A DNA stretch of 64,000 nt from JALHNI01 sp965229305 (GCA_965229305.1 CBDDIZ010000042.1:826861-890860); one strand, 5' to 3'; shown: positions 42,474 through 50,850, numbered from the stretch's first letter. Notes: generated from the letters alone by a model not told the origin. Numbers and translations are program-made.

Positions 42474-43238
42474 TTGAAGATCTTGCGAAGTCTGCTTAGC
42501 TTCGTTCTTCTCGCCTCCAGCCTCTGCGCGCTGGACGTGACCTCCTTGAAGCCCGAAGGCCACCTCACGGACTTCGCCCAGGTCGTCGACGCGCCCACCA
42601 AGGGCCGCATCGAGAACTACCTCCGCCGCGTCAAGGAAGGCACCAAAGCCGAGGTCGCCATCGTCGTCATCCGCCGCCTCGACGACGAACCCATTGCCGA
42701 CGTCGCCAATCAGCTCTACCGCCAGTGGGGCATTGGCAGCAAAGAGACCAACGAAGGCGTTCTGTTCCTGATCGCGCTGGACGACCGCAAAACCCGCCTC
42801 GAAGTCGGTTACGGCCTCGAAGCCATCATTCCGGACGGCTTCGCCGGCGGCATCCTCCGCCAGATCCGCCCCGCCATGCGCGAGAAGAACTACGGCGAGG
42901 CCATCTCCGAAGTCGCCCGCATCCTCGGCTCTCGCATCGCCGAAGCCAAGGGCGTCACCATTCCGGACTCCCTCACTCGCCGTCGCCGTGTCGAGCCCGA
43001 CTCGCTTCCCTGGCCCGTCATCATCTTCCTGATCCTGGCCGTCCTGTTCCTCTTCGGCGGCGGTGGCGGACGCCGCGGCGGCTTCGGCTTCCCGTTCCCC
43101 ATCTTCCTCCCCGGTGGCTTCGGCCGCGGCTCCGGTGGCGGTGGCTTCGGCGGCTACGATTCCGGCGGCGGCTCCGGTGGCTTTGGCGGCTTCGGCGGCG
43201 GCGACTCCGGCGGCGGCGGTGCCTCAGGCGATTGGTAA
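42474..43238 (+). CDS. TPM-domain (YgcG-type) membrane protein
   Basis: 254 residues from a TTG. Signal peptide (about 1-20); TPM phosphatase domain (GHLTDFAQVVDAPTKGRIENYL, TKAEVAIVVIRRLDDE, NEGVLFLIALDDRKTRLEVGYGLE, DGFAGGILRQ); one C-terminal membrane helix (PWPVIIFLILAVLFLF). It ends with a Gly/Ser/Phe-rich tail (GGGFGGYDSGGGSGGFGGFG). TPM proteins often co-occur with LemA, and LemA is the second gene downstream here. The TPM fold has weak phosphatase activity in some homologues; the role is not settled. Confidence 0.88.
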   Translation: MKILRSLLSFVLLASSLCALDVTSLKPEGHLTDFAQVVDAPTKGRIENYLRRVKEGTKAEVAIVVIRRLDDEPIADVANQLYRQWGIGSKETNEGVLFLIALDDRKTRLEVGYGLEAIIPDGFAGGILRQIRPAMREKNYGEAISEVARILGSRIAEAKGVTIPDSLTRRRRVEPDSLPWPVIIFLILAVLFLFGGGGGRRGGFGFPFPIFLPGGFGRGSGGGGFGGYDSGGGSGGFGGFGGGDSGGGGASGDW

Positions 43239-43244
43239 TTCATC

Positions 43245-43970
43245 ATGGACAAGCTTTTACAAGACCTCGTTGAACGGCTGCGCAAAGCCTTCGGACCCGC
43301 CCTCGAATCGGTCGTGCTCTACGGCTCGGCCGCCGTCGGCGAACTCCACGAAAACTACTCGGACCTCAACGTCCTCTGCGTCCTCACCCGCATCACCCCC
43401 ACCGAACTCGCCGCCGCTGAGCCCATCTTCCGCTGGTGGCGCGACAAAGGTCACCCCTCGCCCCTCCTCTTCGCCAAAGCCGAACTCGCCACCTCCGTCG
43501 ACTGCTTCCCGGTCGAATTCCACGACATTAAGGCCCAGCACCGCCTTCTCCACGGCGAAAACCTCGTCCAGGGCCTCGAAATCGACGACCGCTACTACCG
43601 CGCTCAGGTTGAATACCAGCTCCGCTCCAAGCTCCTGCGCCTCCGCCAGAAAGCCGGTGGCGTCCTCTCGGACCGTCGCCTGCTCCTCCATCTCCTCGCG
43701 GACTCCGTCTCCACCTTCTGCGTCCTCGCCCGCCACGCCCTCCTCCTCTCCGGCCATCGCCCCGGCTGGCCCAAACGCGACGTCGTCGCCGCCGCCCAAT
43801 CCGCCTTCGGCCTGGACCCCGCACCTTTTCTCGCTCTTTTGGATCTAAGAGAAGGGAAGCGCAAAGAAAAAGAAATTGACCCGCAGTCCATCTTCGGCGC
43901 CTACCTCGCCGCGATCGACCGTTTAGTCGAAACCGTCGATCAAATCAGTCCGCGTGTCGACCAAAGTTAG
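43245..43970 (+). CDS. Nucleotidyltransferase-fold protein with altered metal motif
   Basis: 241 residues. Residues of about 20-60 match a minimal nucleotidyltransferase fold (ESVVLYGSAAVGELHENYSDLNVLCVL). The GS motif is intact, but the second metal Asp of the DxD pair is Asn (DLN). The middle holds a third acidic candidate in CFPVEFHDIKAQH. The helical C-terminal half (RSKLLRLRQKAGGVLSDRRLLLHLLADSV) resembles HEPN-like or substrate-binding helices. It may be a non-catalytic binding protein. It sits between the TPM and LemA genes, 6 bp after the first. Confidence 0.75.
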   Translation: MDKLLQDLVERLRKAFGPALESVVLYGSAAVGELHENYSDLNVLCVLTRITPTELAAAEPIFRWWRDKGHPSPLLFAKAELATSVDCFPVEFHDIKAQHRLLHGENLVQGLEIDDRYYRAQVEYQLRSKLLRLRQKAGGVLSDRRLLLHLLADSVSTFCVLARHALLLSGHRPGWPKRDVVAAAQSAFGLDPAPFLALLDLREGKRKEKEIDPQSIFGAYLAAIDRLVETVDQISPRVDQS

Positions 43971-44000
43971 TTACCATGAACAGTTTGGAGAGATGAATCT

Positions 44001-44567
44001 ATGAAGATCGGTTGGATCGTCGTCGGCGTTCTCGTGCTCATTGCCCTGGTGATTGGCGGCCAGGCGATTGGCGTACGCAACGATTTAGTCACGCAACATG
44101 AAGGCATCAAAGCCGCCTGGGCCCAAGTCGACAATGCTCTCCAGCGTCGTGCCGACCTGATTCCCAATCTCGTCAACACCGTCAAAGGCTTCGCCAAGCA
44201 GGAAGAAACCGTCTTCGGGCAAATCGCCCAGGCTCGTGCCGCCATGGCCGGTGCCCGCACGCCCCAGGAGCGCATTGCTGCCAATGATCAGATCAGTTCA
44301 GCCCTCGGGCGTCTCCTGGTCGTTACTGAAAACTATCCCCAGCTCAAGAGCAACGAGAACTTCTTGAACTTGCAGAACGAGCTCAGCGGCACCGAAAACC
44401 GCATCGCCGTCGAGCGCCGCAAGTACAACGAGGTCGTCCAGAAGTACAACGTCACCGTTGCTAAGTTCCCCGCCAATCTCTTCGCCGGCCTCTTCGGCTT
44501 CTCCCGCGAAGACGCCTATTTCAAGACTGAACCCGCCAAGCGGAACGTCCCGGAAGTGAAATTCTAA
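44001..44567 (+). CDS. lemA: LemA family protein
   Basis: 188 residues. One N-terminal membrane helix (WIVVGVLVLIALVIGGQAI), then the conserved LemA helical bundle: EGIKAAWAQVDNALQRRADLIPNLVNTVKGFA, LLVVTENYPQLKSNENFLNLQNELSGTENRIAVERRKYNE and FPANLFAGLFGF. LemA proteins are membrane-anchored with an outward helical domain; the function is poorly known. Together with the TPM gene two positions upstream this makes a recognised LemA-TPM locus. Confidence 0.92.
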   Translation: MKIGWIVVGVLVLIALVIGGQAIGVRNDLVTQHEGIKAAWAQVDNALQRRADLIPNLVNTVKGFAKQEETVFGQIAQARAAMAGARTPQERIAANDQISSALGRLLVVTENYPQLKSNENFLNLQNELSGTENRIAVERRKYNEVVQKYNVTVAKFPANLFAGLFGFSREDAYFKTEPAKRNVPEVKF

Positions 44568-44569
44568 AC

Positions 44570-46012
44570 ATGCCTCAAACTTTCCCGAATTACATCAACG
44601 GCGAATGGGTCAACGGACCCACCTTCGAAAATCGCAATCCCGCCAACAACAAAGAAGTTGTCGGCCTCTTCGTCAAAGGCACCGCCGCCGACGTCACCCG
44701 CGCCGCCGAAGCGGCCCAGGCCGCGCTGCCGGCCTGGAGCAACCTGACGGCCCCGGCCCGTGGCGCCTTCCTCTTCAAAGTCGCCGACCTGCTCGACCAG
44801 CGCTTTGAATCCATCTCCGCCGAAATGACGCGCGAAGAAGGCAAAACGCTTCCCGAAGCCAAAGGCGAAGTCCGCCGCGCCATCAACATCCTCCGTTACT
44901 TCGGCGGCGAAGGCGCCCGCCAGCCCGGCTTCCTCGTCCCCTCCGAACGCGACCGCGTTCACATGTTCTCCATACGCAAGCCCATCGGCGTTGTCGGTCT
45001 CATCACCCCCTGGAACTTCCCGATCGCCATCCCGGTCTGGAAGCTCGCCCCCGCCCTGATCGCCGGCAACACCGTCATCATGAAGCCCGCTTCCGCCGCG
45101 CCCCTTTCCTCCTGGCGCGTCATGGAAGCCTTCCACGACGCCGGCCTGCCCAAGGGCGTCTTTAACTTTGTCTGTGGCTCCGGCAGCGAACTGGGCGCCG
45201 CCCTCGTCAACGCCGCCCCCGTCAAAGCCATCTCCTTCACCGGTTCGGTCGAAGTCGGCCAGTGGGTCCACACCGAAGCCTCCAAGCGCCGTCTCAAGAT
45301 CCAGCTCGAAATGGGCGGCAAGAACCCCACCATCGTCTGCGCCGACGCCGACTTCAACTCGGCCGTCGAAAACGTCGTTAATGCCGCCTTCTTCTCCACC
45401 GGCCAGAAGTGTACGGCCACCTCGCGCGCCATCGTCGAGGAGCCCATCTACGACAAGTTCGTCGCCGCGGTCGTCGAACGCACCAAGAAGCTTAAGGTCG
45501 GCGACGGCATGCAGCCCGGCATCGACATCGGCCCCGCTGTCGACGAAGGCCAGCTCAAAGTCGACCTCGATTACATCGAGATTGCCACCAAGGAAATCGG
45601 CGCCCCGCTCTGCGGCGGCAAACGCCTTACCGGCCCCGGCTACGACGATGGCTACTTCGTCGAACCCACCGTCTTCGCCGACGTCCCCGAGGGCACCCGC
45701 ATCTCCTGCGAAGAAGTCTTCGGCCCCGTTCTCGCCATCATGAAGGCCAAGGACTTCGCCGACGCTCTCCGCATCGCCAACAACACTCCCTTCGGCTTGT
45801 CCGCCTCTGTGCAGACCACCAACCTCTCGCGCGCCTTCGAAGCCATCTACGGCATGGAAGCGGGCCTGCTCACGGTGAATCTCCCCAGCGCCGGCGTCGA
45901 GTACCAGCTCCCGTTCGGGGGCACCAAGGACTCCAGCTTCGGACCCAAGGAACAGGGTCCCGCCGCGCTCGAGTTCTACTCCGACTTCAAGACCATTTAT
46001 TTGAAATACTAG
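44570..46012 (+). CDS. Aldehyde dehydrogenase, probably 2,5-dioxovalerate (alpha-ketoglutarate semialdehyde) dehydrogenase
   Basis: 480 residues. ALDH superfamily: NAD site TPWNFPIAIPVWKLAPALIAGNTVIMKP, FTGSVEVGQ, catalytic Glu in LEMGGKNPTIV, nucleophile Cys in FFSTGQKCTATSR (about residue 280). The next gene is a FAH-fold hydrolase whose motifs fit 2-keto-3-deoxy-pentonate dehydratases, so the likely substrate is alpha-ketoglutarate semialdehyde from pentose or uronate oxidation. Succinate-semialdehyde dehydrogenase is the main alternative. NAD or NADP preference is not decided. The FAH gene follows after 58 bp. Confidence 0.84.
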   Translation: MPQTFPNYINGEWVNGPTFENRNPANNKEVVGLFVKGTAADVTRAAEAAQAALPAWSNLTAPARGAFLFKVADLLDQRFESISAEMTREEGKTLPEAKGEVRRAINILRYFGGEGARQPGFLVPSERDRVHMFSIRKPIGVVGLITPWNFPIAIPVWKLAPALIAGNTVIMKPASAAPLSSWRVMEAFHDAGLPKGVFNFVCGSGSELGAALVNAAPVKAISFTGSVEVGQWVHTEASKRRLKIQLEMGGKNPTIVCADADFNSAVENVVNAAFFSTGQKCTATSRAIVEEPIYDKFVAAVVERTKKLKVGDGMQPGIDIGPAVDEGQLKVDLDYIEIATKEIGAPLCGGKRLTGPGYDDGYFVEPTVFADVPEGTRISCEEVFGPVLAIMKAKDFADALRIANNTPFGLSASVQTTNLSRAFEAIYGMEAGLLTVNLPSAGVEYQLPFGGTKDSSFGPKEQGPAALEFYSDFKTIYLKY

Positions 46013-46070
46013 AGGGCGGCAAAAATTCTCATCTTCGGGCCCCGGCCGCGGGCCCGCTCGTAAAGGAACT

Positions 46071-46916
46071 ATGAAGCTAGGGCAAATTCTGCGCGACAAC
46101 GCGATCATCGCCGCTGTGTTTGAGAACGGCAAGTGCCGCCCGATTCCGGACTACACTCTCTACGACCTCGTCCTCCGCGCCGACGTCGAGAAAACCGATC
46201 TGGCCACCCTGGGCTCCCGCTTGGCGACCTCGCATTGGGAAGAAGCCGAACCGCTGATTCCCATCATCCCCAAGGAAGTTTGGGCCTGCGGCTGCACCTA
46301 TGAGATGAGTGCCGCCTTCCGCGATGGCGAACACGACGTCCGCGAAGGCTTCTACCACTACGTCTATCAGCCCGAAAACCGTCCGGAAGTGTTCTTCAAA
46401 GGGACCGCCCGTGTCTGCGTCGGTCCCAACCGTCCCGTCGGTATCCGGCAGGACTCGAAGTTCACCGCCCCGGAACCCGAACTCGCCGTCCTGCTCGGCG
46501 CCAAGGGTAAGGTCTACGGCTACTCCATCGCCAACGACGTTTCCGCCTGGGACATCGAGCGCGAAAACCCGCTCTACCTGCCCCAGTCGAAAACCTTCAC
46601 CGGCTGCTGCTCGCTCGGACCCGTCTTCGTGACCCCCGACGAGATTAAGGATCCTTATTCGCTCGACATGCGCTGCGTCATCCGTCGTGGCGACAAGGTC
46701 ACCTTCGATGGCTCCACCAACACCAGCAAGCTCGGCCGCAAGATCGAGACCTTGGTCGAATACCTGTTCCGGTCGAACGCCGTTCCCTCGGGTTCGGTGC
46801 TTCTCACCGGCACCGGCATCATCGTCACCGAGGAATCCGCGCTCGCCCCTGGCGACGTTTGTGAAATCTCGGTCCCGGAGATCGGCACCCTGTCGAATCC
46901 GGCCATCATCGTCTAG
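46071..46916 (+). CDS. FAH-family 2-keto-3-deoxy-pentonate dehydratase-like protein
   Basis: 281 residues. FAH fold with metal-site motifs: VWACGCTYEMSAAFRDGE, RPEVFFKGTARVCVGPN, the Glu-x-Glu of APEPELAVLLGAKGKVYGYSIANDVSAWDIERENPLYLPQ, and LLTGTGIIV. The DVSAWDIERENPLYLPQ segment is typical of 2-keto-3-deoxy-arabinonate dehydratases. With the ALDH upstream it would give alpha-ketoglutarate from pentonates (non-phosphorylative route). Fumarylacetoacetase or ureidoglycolate lyase are less likely alternatives. A terminator follows. Confidence 0.82.
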   Translation: MKLGQILRDNAIIAAVFENGKCRPIPDYTLYDLVLRADVEKTDLATLGSRLATSHWEEAEPLIPIIPKEVWACGCTYEMSAAFRDGEHDVREGFYHYVYQPENRPEVFFKGTARVCVGPNRPVGIRQDSKFTAPEPELAVLLGAKGKVYGYSIANDVSAWDIERENPLYLPQSKTFTGCCSLGPVFVTPDEIKDPYSLDMRCVIRRGDKVTFDGSTNTSKLGRKIETLVEYLFRSNAVPSGSVLLTGTGIIVTEESALAPGDVCEISVPEIGTLSNPAIIV

Positions 46917-46953
46917 GGCGCTAAGCTCAATCTGCACAATGATTTAAGGCCTC

Positions 46954-46990
46954 AAGGCCGCCTCTTCCCGGGCGGCCTTCGCTATTTTTT
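46954..46990 (+). terminator. Rho-independent terminator after the FAH gene
   Basis: A 9-bp stem (46954-46962 with 46971-46979, AAGGCCGCC/GGCGGCCTT) is followed by six T (46985-46990). It lies 38 bp beyond the stop codon. Confidence 0.88.
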
Positions 46991-47076
46991 CCCATCCAAC
47001 TTTTCTGCTCTTAGGGTGCCCAACTTTCCACAACTGAGCGAAACCCGCTCATGGAACCTCGCGTCGAACTCAGTGT

Positions 47077-47784
47077 ATGATGAGCACTTACGGCGCCGAT
47101 GCCCTCCAGTTCCCGGTTACCGGTGGCCTGGCCACCGGTTCCGCTGTCCTTCATAATCCCGTGGAACAACGCCTAAATGAAGAGGCCCTCCTTGTTCGCC
47201 GTGCTCAGGCCGGCGATCAGTTGGCGTTCCGCGACATCGTCGAACGCTTCCAGGCCAAAGTCTTCTCGATTATCTATGGCATCCTCCGCAACCGGAACGA
47301 CGCCGAGGATATCGCGCAGCAGGTCTTCGCCAAGGTCTATTTCTCCTTGCCGAACTTCGACTTCCGTAGCTCCCTGCTCACCTGGATCTACAAGATCACG
47401 GTGAACGAATGCTACGACTACCTGCGCAAAAAGAAGGTTCGCAAGCTGGTCTACGAAAGCGACTTCAGCGAAGAAGAATCGCAGCGCATTCAAAATTCCG
47501 AGGCCTCCACGGACGCTGAGCCCCTCGCCGAAGAGCGGCTCGCCCAACGCGACCTCGTCATGAAGCTCCTCGAGAAGGTCAGTGAGGAAGATCGCAACCT
47601 CATCCTCCTCAAAGAAGTGGAAGGTCACTCCGTCGAAGAACTCGCGGAAATGACTGGCATGAACGAAAACACCATCAAGGTGAAACTCTTCCGTGCCCGG
47701 CAAAAGCTGGTCAAAGCCGCCGGACGCCTACTGAAGCGCGGTGGTACTGGTACTACCGGACTAGCGCAGGCGGGGGTGGAGTAG
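47077..47784 (+). CDS. ECF-type RNA polymerase sigma factor
   Basis: 235 residues from an ATG (a second ATG follows directly). Region 2 is LVRRAQAGDQLAFRDIVERFQAKVFSII to DAEDIAQQVFAKVYFSLPNF and WIYKITVNECYDYLRKKKVRKL; region 4 is EEDRNLILLKEVEGHSVEELAEMTGMNENTIKVKLFRARQKLVKA. Between them lies an acidic linker (SDFSEEESQRIQNSEAS). The N-terminus has about 30 additional residues not typical for the family. The likely anti-sigma factor lies 147 bp downstream, so the pair probably forms an envelope-stress switch. Confidence 0.92.
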   Translation: MMSTYGADALQFPVTGGLATGSAVLHNPVEQRLNEEALLVRRAQAGDQLAFRDIVERFQAKVFSIIYGILRNRNDAEDIAQQVFAKVYFSLPNFDFRSSLLTWIYKITVNECYDYLRKKKVRKLVYESDFSEEESQRIQNSEASTDAEPLAEERLAQRDLVMKLLEKVSEEDRNLILLKEVEGHSVEELAEMTGMNENTIKVKLFRARQKLVKAAGRLLKRGGTGTTGLAQAGVE

Positions 47785-47931
47785 CTTATGATGCTGCATG
47801 GAAAAGGCTTAACACGATTCTCGCGGAGAGTTTACAGGAATCTGCCGGAAAAAGACCTAGAATGTAGGGTAATTCTTTGGGTCCCGGTAACCAGCTGCCG
47901 ATATAACAGCCTGAGGCCGGGGGAGTAAACG

Positions 47932-48414
47932 ATGCATACCGTAATCGAGAACGAACTCGAAAGTTACTTAGTGGCGAAGCCGCTGAGCGCTGCCTTTCAT
48001 GCCCACTTGGGTGAATGTGCCGAGTGCCGCGAGAGCCTCTCGTTATTTGCGGAAGCCTCTCGTCTGGTGCGCACTCTACGCGTTGAACCCGACGAGGCTG
48101 CCTCCCTCGAATTGTCTCCGGGTTTCTATGCCCGTGTGCTGCAGAAGATTGACGCGCAAGAGAAGCCCTCGGTCTGGGATATCTTCCTTCAACCGTTCGG
48201 CCGCAAGCTGGTGTTTGCCTCTCTGGCCATGTCCGCGGTGATGGTGGGAGCCATCCTGTGGCCTGCCGGCCCTGAGCCGGAAGTGGTCGCCGCCACTCCC
48301 GAAATCGTCTTCTCCACGGAAACTGCCCCGCCGGTCATGTTGGTTGACCACCGCGTGGGTAATGAAGAGAACCGGGGCGCCGTCCTCGTCCAGCTCACCA
48401 CTTTAGATCAGTAG
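47932..48414 (+). CDS. Membrane anti-sigma factor with zinc-finger (zf-HC2) domain
   Basis: 160 residues preceded by GGGGGAG. Zinc-binding anti-sigma motif AAFHAHLGECAECRESLSLF (His at about 22-24 and two Cys), a linker, then a single membrane helix (FASLAMSAVMVGAILWP, about 98-114) and a short periplasmic tail. It would hold the adjacent sigma factor inactive until an outside signal. The 147-bp gap to the sigma gene is unusual, because such pairs usually overlap. Confidence 0.85.
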   Translation: MHTVIENELESYLVAKPLSAAFHAHLGECAECRESLSLFAEASRLVRTLRVEPDEAASLELSPGFYARVLQKIDAQEKPSVWDIFLQPFGRKLVFASLAMSAVMVGAILWPAGPEPEVVAATPEIVFSTETAPPVMLVDHRVGNEENRGAVLVQLTTLDQ

Positions 48415-48429
48415 TTCGAGGCTTCGATC

Positions 48430-48813
48430 ATGACTTCCCATCCCGAGCGCATCTCGTGGCAGAACCCCAAAGTTCTCATCACGCTCTTCACCGTCTTCCT
48501 GATGGGCTCCGCCTTTGGCGGCGTCATCGTCAAGTTCGGCCTCAAAGACGTCATTACGCGCAACGCCTCCTGGCGCGCGAATGACAAAGTCCAGCTCTTC
48601 CAGAAGTTCAAAACTGAACTGAACCTCACGCCCCAGCAGGCCGAGCAGGTGGACATCGTCCTCGACGACTTCACCATGTACATGCAGAGCCTCCAGGCCC
48701 AGATGGAAGAGACCCGCGGCGGCGCCAAGGAACGCATCAGCAAGATCCTCACGCCGGAACAGCAGGATAAGTTCAAGCGCATTCTGGGTGATAGCCTCAA
48801 ACAGATTCGCTGA
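48430..48813 (+). CDS. Membrane-anchored Spy/CpxP-like protein
   Basis: 127 residues. One N-terminal membrane helix (KVLITLFTVFLMGSAFGGVIV, about 15-35) then an all-helical periplasmic region with the LTPQQ-type repeats of Spy/CpxP: TELNLTPQQAEQVDIVLDDF and KILTPEQQDKFKRILGD. Spy-like proteins are periplasmic chaperones or stress sensors, here tethered. It is 15 bp after the anti-sigma gene and so probably part of the same stress regulon. Confidence 0.78.
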   Translation: MTSHPERISWQNPKVLITLFTVFLMGSAFGGVIVKFGLKDVITRNASWRANDKVQLFQKFKTELNLTPQQAEQVDIVLDDFTMYMQSLQAQMEETRGGAKERISKILTPEQQDKFKRILGDSLKQIR

Positions 48814-48833
48814 CCCTCTAAATTTGCTTGCGG

Positions 48834-48855
48834 GAGTACTCGCTTTCGAGTACTC
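48834..48855. repeat. Perfect stem-loop after the Spy-like gene
   Basis: GAGTACTCG (48834-48842) and CGAGTACTC (48847-48855) form a 9-bp stem with a CTTT loop. The octamer GAGTACTC is itself palindromic. No T-run follows, so it is not a classical terminator. It could be an RNA processing or stability element, or an operator. Confidence 0.5.
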
Positions 48856-48959
48856 TCAAGTTGTTCGTGGATTGATTTAGAAAGCGGCCCCTCAGCTGGC
48901 TTTCTGCTACTTGCACCCACGTTAAAAAGTGCTAAAGGCGAGCGCGGATCGGTGAATCA

Positions 48960-48986
48960 CCCGGAGCCTCGGCTACCGGGTTTTTT
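48960..48986 (+). terminator. Rho-independent terminator before the 110-residue unknown gene
   Basis: CCCGG (48960-48964) pairs with CCGGG (48976-48980), with extra GC pairing inside, followed directly by six T (48981-48986). It lies 147 bp after the Spy-like stop and 27 bp before the next ATG, so it could end the stress operon or act as an attenuator of the next gene. Confidence 0.7.
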
Positions 48987-49012
48987 GTTGGTCGGCGCAG
49001 TGCCGGAAAGGG

Positions 49013-49345
49013 ATGGTCATCATGACCAACGATTACGAAGCCCTTCGGCGGGCGCTTGAGAATGGCGACTTACAGGAGGGCGGGGCGGCTGGCCTCGGCC
49101 AACTCGTGAATGTTCGCCTGGCCGTAGAACCCCGACATCTGGAAAGTGCGCTCGAGGCTCTCGCCCTCGCCGACTTCCCCATTAACCCCCAACTCACCCA
49201 CCAGCGGCAGACCTTCATCGAGTTCCCCGTCTACCGCCGTCAGCTCAAGCAGCTCGAAGGCCTCCTGCGCGGGCTCGACGTCGAGGTCACCGCGCGAAAT
49301 ATGCTCGACGACCTGCGCGCCGCCTCCACCGTTCTGGCAAACTGA
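49013..49345 (+). CDS. Small protein of unknown function, ferredoxin/ACT-like pattern
   Basis: 110 residues from the ATG at 49013; a second in-frame ATG lies at 49022. No family recognised. The central part alternates as strand-helix-strand-strand-helix-strand: LVNVRLAVEPRHLESALEALALADFPINPQL, then TFIEFPVYRRQLKQLEGLLRGLDVEVTA. This suggests an ACT/ferredoxin-like fold with dimer potential. No signal peptide. It lies 7 bp before the next gene and is probably co-transcribed with it. A terminator-like hairpin lies directly upstream, so transcription may be attenuated. Confidence 0.65.
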   Translation: MVIMTNDYEALRRALENGDLQEGGAAGLGQLVNVRLAVEPRHLESALEALALADFPINPQLTHQRQTFIEFPVYRRQLKQLEGLLRGLDVEVTARNMLDDLRAASTVLAN

Positions 49346-49351
49346 AGTCGT

Positions 49352-50113
49352 ATGCGCCTCCTGCTTCTGCTGCTGATTGCGATCGCCCTGTTCGCGCAGC
49401 AGGTGAGGCTGTATCTCAAGGACGGCACCTATCAGGTCGTGCGCGAATATGCCGTCAACGGCGACCGCGTCCGTTATTACTCCACCGAACGGCAGGACTG
49501 GGAAGAGCTCCCCAAAGAGCTCGTCGACTTCGACCGCACCGAAGGCGAAGTCAAAAAGAAAGCCGCCGCCCGCGCCGAGGAAGAACGGCTCATCGCCGCC
49601 GAAGATAAGGTCGAGCGGGAAGAGCGTGCCCGCATTGCGCGCATTCCCGCCGAACCCGGCGTCTATTACGAAGTGGGCGAAGAGATGAAGCCGCTCAAAG
49701 CGGCCGAATCGAAGTACGTCAACAACAAGCGCCGCTCCATCCTGAAAGTGATGAGCCCCGTCCCGCTCATCAACGGCAAGGGCACCGTCGAACTCGATGG
49801 CGAACACTCTGCCTTCATCGTCAAAGGCCAGCGCCCCGAGTTCTACTTCCGTCTCTCCGACGACGAGTCGTTCAACTTCTTCAAACTCACGCCGGGCAAA
49901 AACTCCCGCATCGTCGAGAAGGTGACGGTCGCTGCTGTAGTGAATGAAAAGATCGAGGAGCCGATCATCGTCGAGTGCTTTCGCCAGCAGCTCGCGGACC
50001 GGCTCTTCAAGATGTGGCCCACCGCGGATCTGGAGCCCGGCGAATACGCCCTCGTCCAGTACACGGAAGGGAAAATGAACTTACAGGTTTGGGATTTCCG
50101 CCTCGAGCCTTAG
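49352..50113 (+). CDS. Exported protein of unknown function
   Basis: 253 residues: signal peptide (MRLLLLLLIAIALFAQQ); a short domain VRLYLKDGTYQVVREYAVNGDRVRYYSTE that recurs in acidobacterial exported proteins; then a highly charged helical, likely coiled-coil stretch (about 57-95, EGEVKKKAAARAEEERLIAAEDKVEREERAR). A beta-rich C-terminal domain (GTVELDGEHSAFIVKG to DLEPGEYALVQYTEGK) completes it. No family name recognised. It overlaps the convergent GAF-ANTAR gene by 4 bp. Confidence 0.72.
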   Translation: MRLLLLLLIAIALFAQQVRLYLKDGTYQVVREYAVNGDRVRYYSTERQDWEELPKELVDFDRTEGEVKKKAAARAEEERLIAAEDKVEREERARIARIPAEPGVYYEVGEEMKPLKAAESKYVNNKRRSILKVMSPVPLINGKGTVELDGEHSAFIVKGQRPEFYFRLSDDESFNFFKLTPGKNSRIVEKVTVAAVVNEKIEEPIIVECFRQQLADRLFKMWPTADLEPGEYALVQYTEGKMNLQVWDFRLEP

Positions 50114-50850
50114 CTCGAAGCCACTTCGTCCGACTTCCGGTTCAGATCCTCGGCGAGAATGATCGCCTCGGCCAAATCCTTCATCGGACGCCGCAGGCGC
50201 CGGCTCTCGTTGCGCAACCGCAGATAAGCCTCTTCCTCGGTCAATCCATAGCGATACTGCAGAATGCCCTTGGCGCGCTCAACCACCTTGCGCGTCTCGA
50301 GCTGCCGCTTCATGTCGTTCGCTTCTTCCTGCAGGCGCAGGTTCTCTTCCTTCAGCATCGACCGCGCGATCGCGCCGCCCATCTGCTCGCCGATAAACGT
50401 CAGCAACGCCACTTCTTCGGCGCTATGATCCCGTCGCGCCCGGTGGTGCACGTTCACCACGCCAATCAGGTCGCCCTCGGAGATCAGCGGAATCGACAGG
50501 AAGGCTTCATACGTATCTTCGATCAGCCCCGGAAAGCGCTTAAACCGCTTATCCGCCGCCGCGTTCTCCGACAACGCCACCACTGACTTGTGTTCCGCCA
50601 CCCAACCCGTCACACCCTCGCCAACCTTCATGCTCAACACATTCAGATCGGCCGCATGCGGTACGTTCGAAGCGCGCAGAACGATTTCGCCCGACGTTGT
50701 TTCCACGAGATAAACGAGACAGGCATCGCATTCCGTTGCTTGCACGGTGAGACCAACAATCTCGCCGAGCATTTCATCGAGGCTCAAGTCTGAGGCCACA
50801 ACGCTGCTAATGCGATGTAGAATCGCGATTTGTTGCATTGGAGGTTCCAT
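50110..50850 (-). CDS. GAF-ANTAR transcription antiterminator
   Basis: 246 residues from the ATG at 50850; ATGs at 50865 and 50838 are alternatives. Residues of about 10-160 are a GAF domain (DLSLDEMLGEIVGLTVQATECDACLVYLVE, VGEGVTGWVAEHKSVVAL, FLSIPLISEGDLIGVVNVHHRARRDHS). A coiled-coil linker follows, then the C-terminal ANTAR RNA-binding domain (QLETRKVVERAKGILQYRYGLTEEEAYLRLRNESRRLRRPMKDLAEAII). It would sense a small ligand and bind nascent RNA hairpins to prevent termination. No nitrogen-assimilation operon, the classical ANTAR target, is adjacent. Confidence 0.88.
   Translation of the reverse strand: MEPPMQQIAILHRISSVVASDLSLDEMLGEIVGLTVQATECDACLVYLVETTSGEIVLRASNVPHAADLNVLSMKVGEGVTGWVAEHKSVVALSENAAADKRFKRFPGLIEDTYEAFLSIPLISEGDLIGVVNVHHRARRDHSAEEVALLTFIGEQMGGAIARSMLKEENLRLQEEANDMKRQLETRKVVERAKGILQYRYGLTEEEAYLRLRNESRRLRRPMKDLAEAIILAEDLNRKSDEVASS

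Noticed and set aside
44564..46132. 522-codon minus-strand open frame opposite the aldehyde dehydrogenase
   Set aside because: Antisense shadow; biased composition and no domain.
47041..47080. GGAAC (47053-47057) as a self-recognised ECF -35 element before the sigma gene
   Set aside because: At the correct spacing the -10 would fall on the start codon and no CGTC-like element is present.
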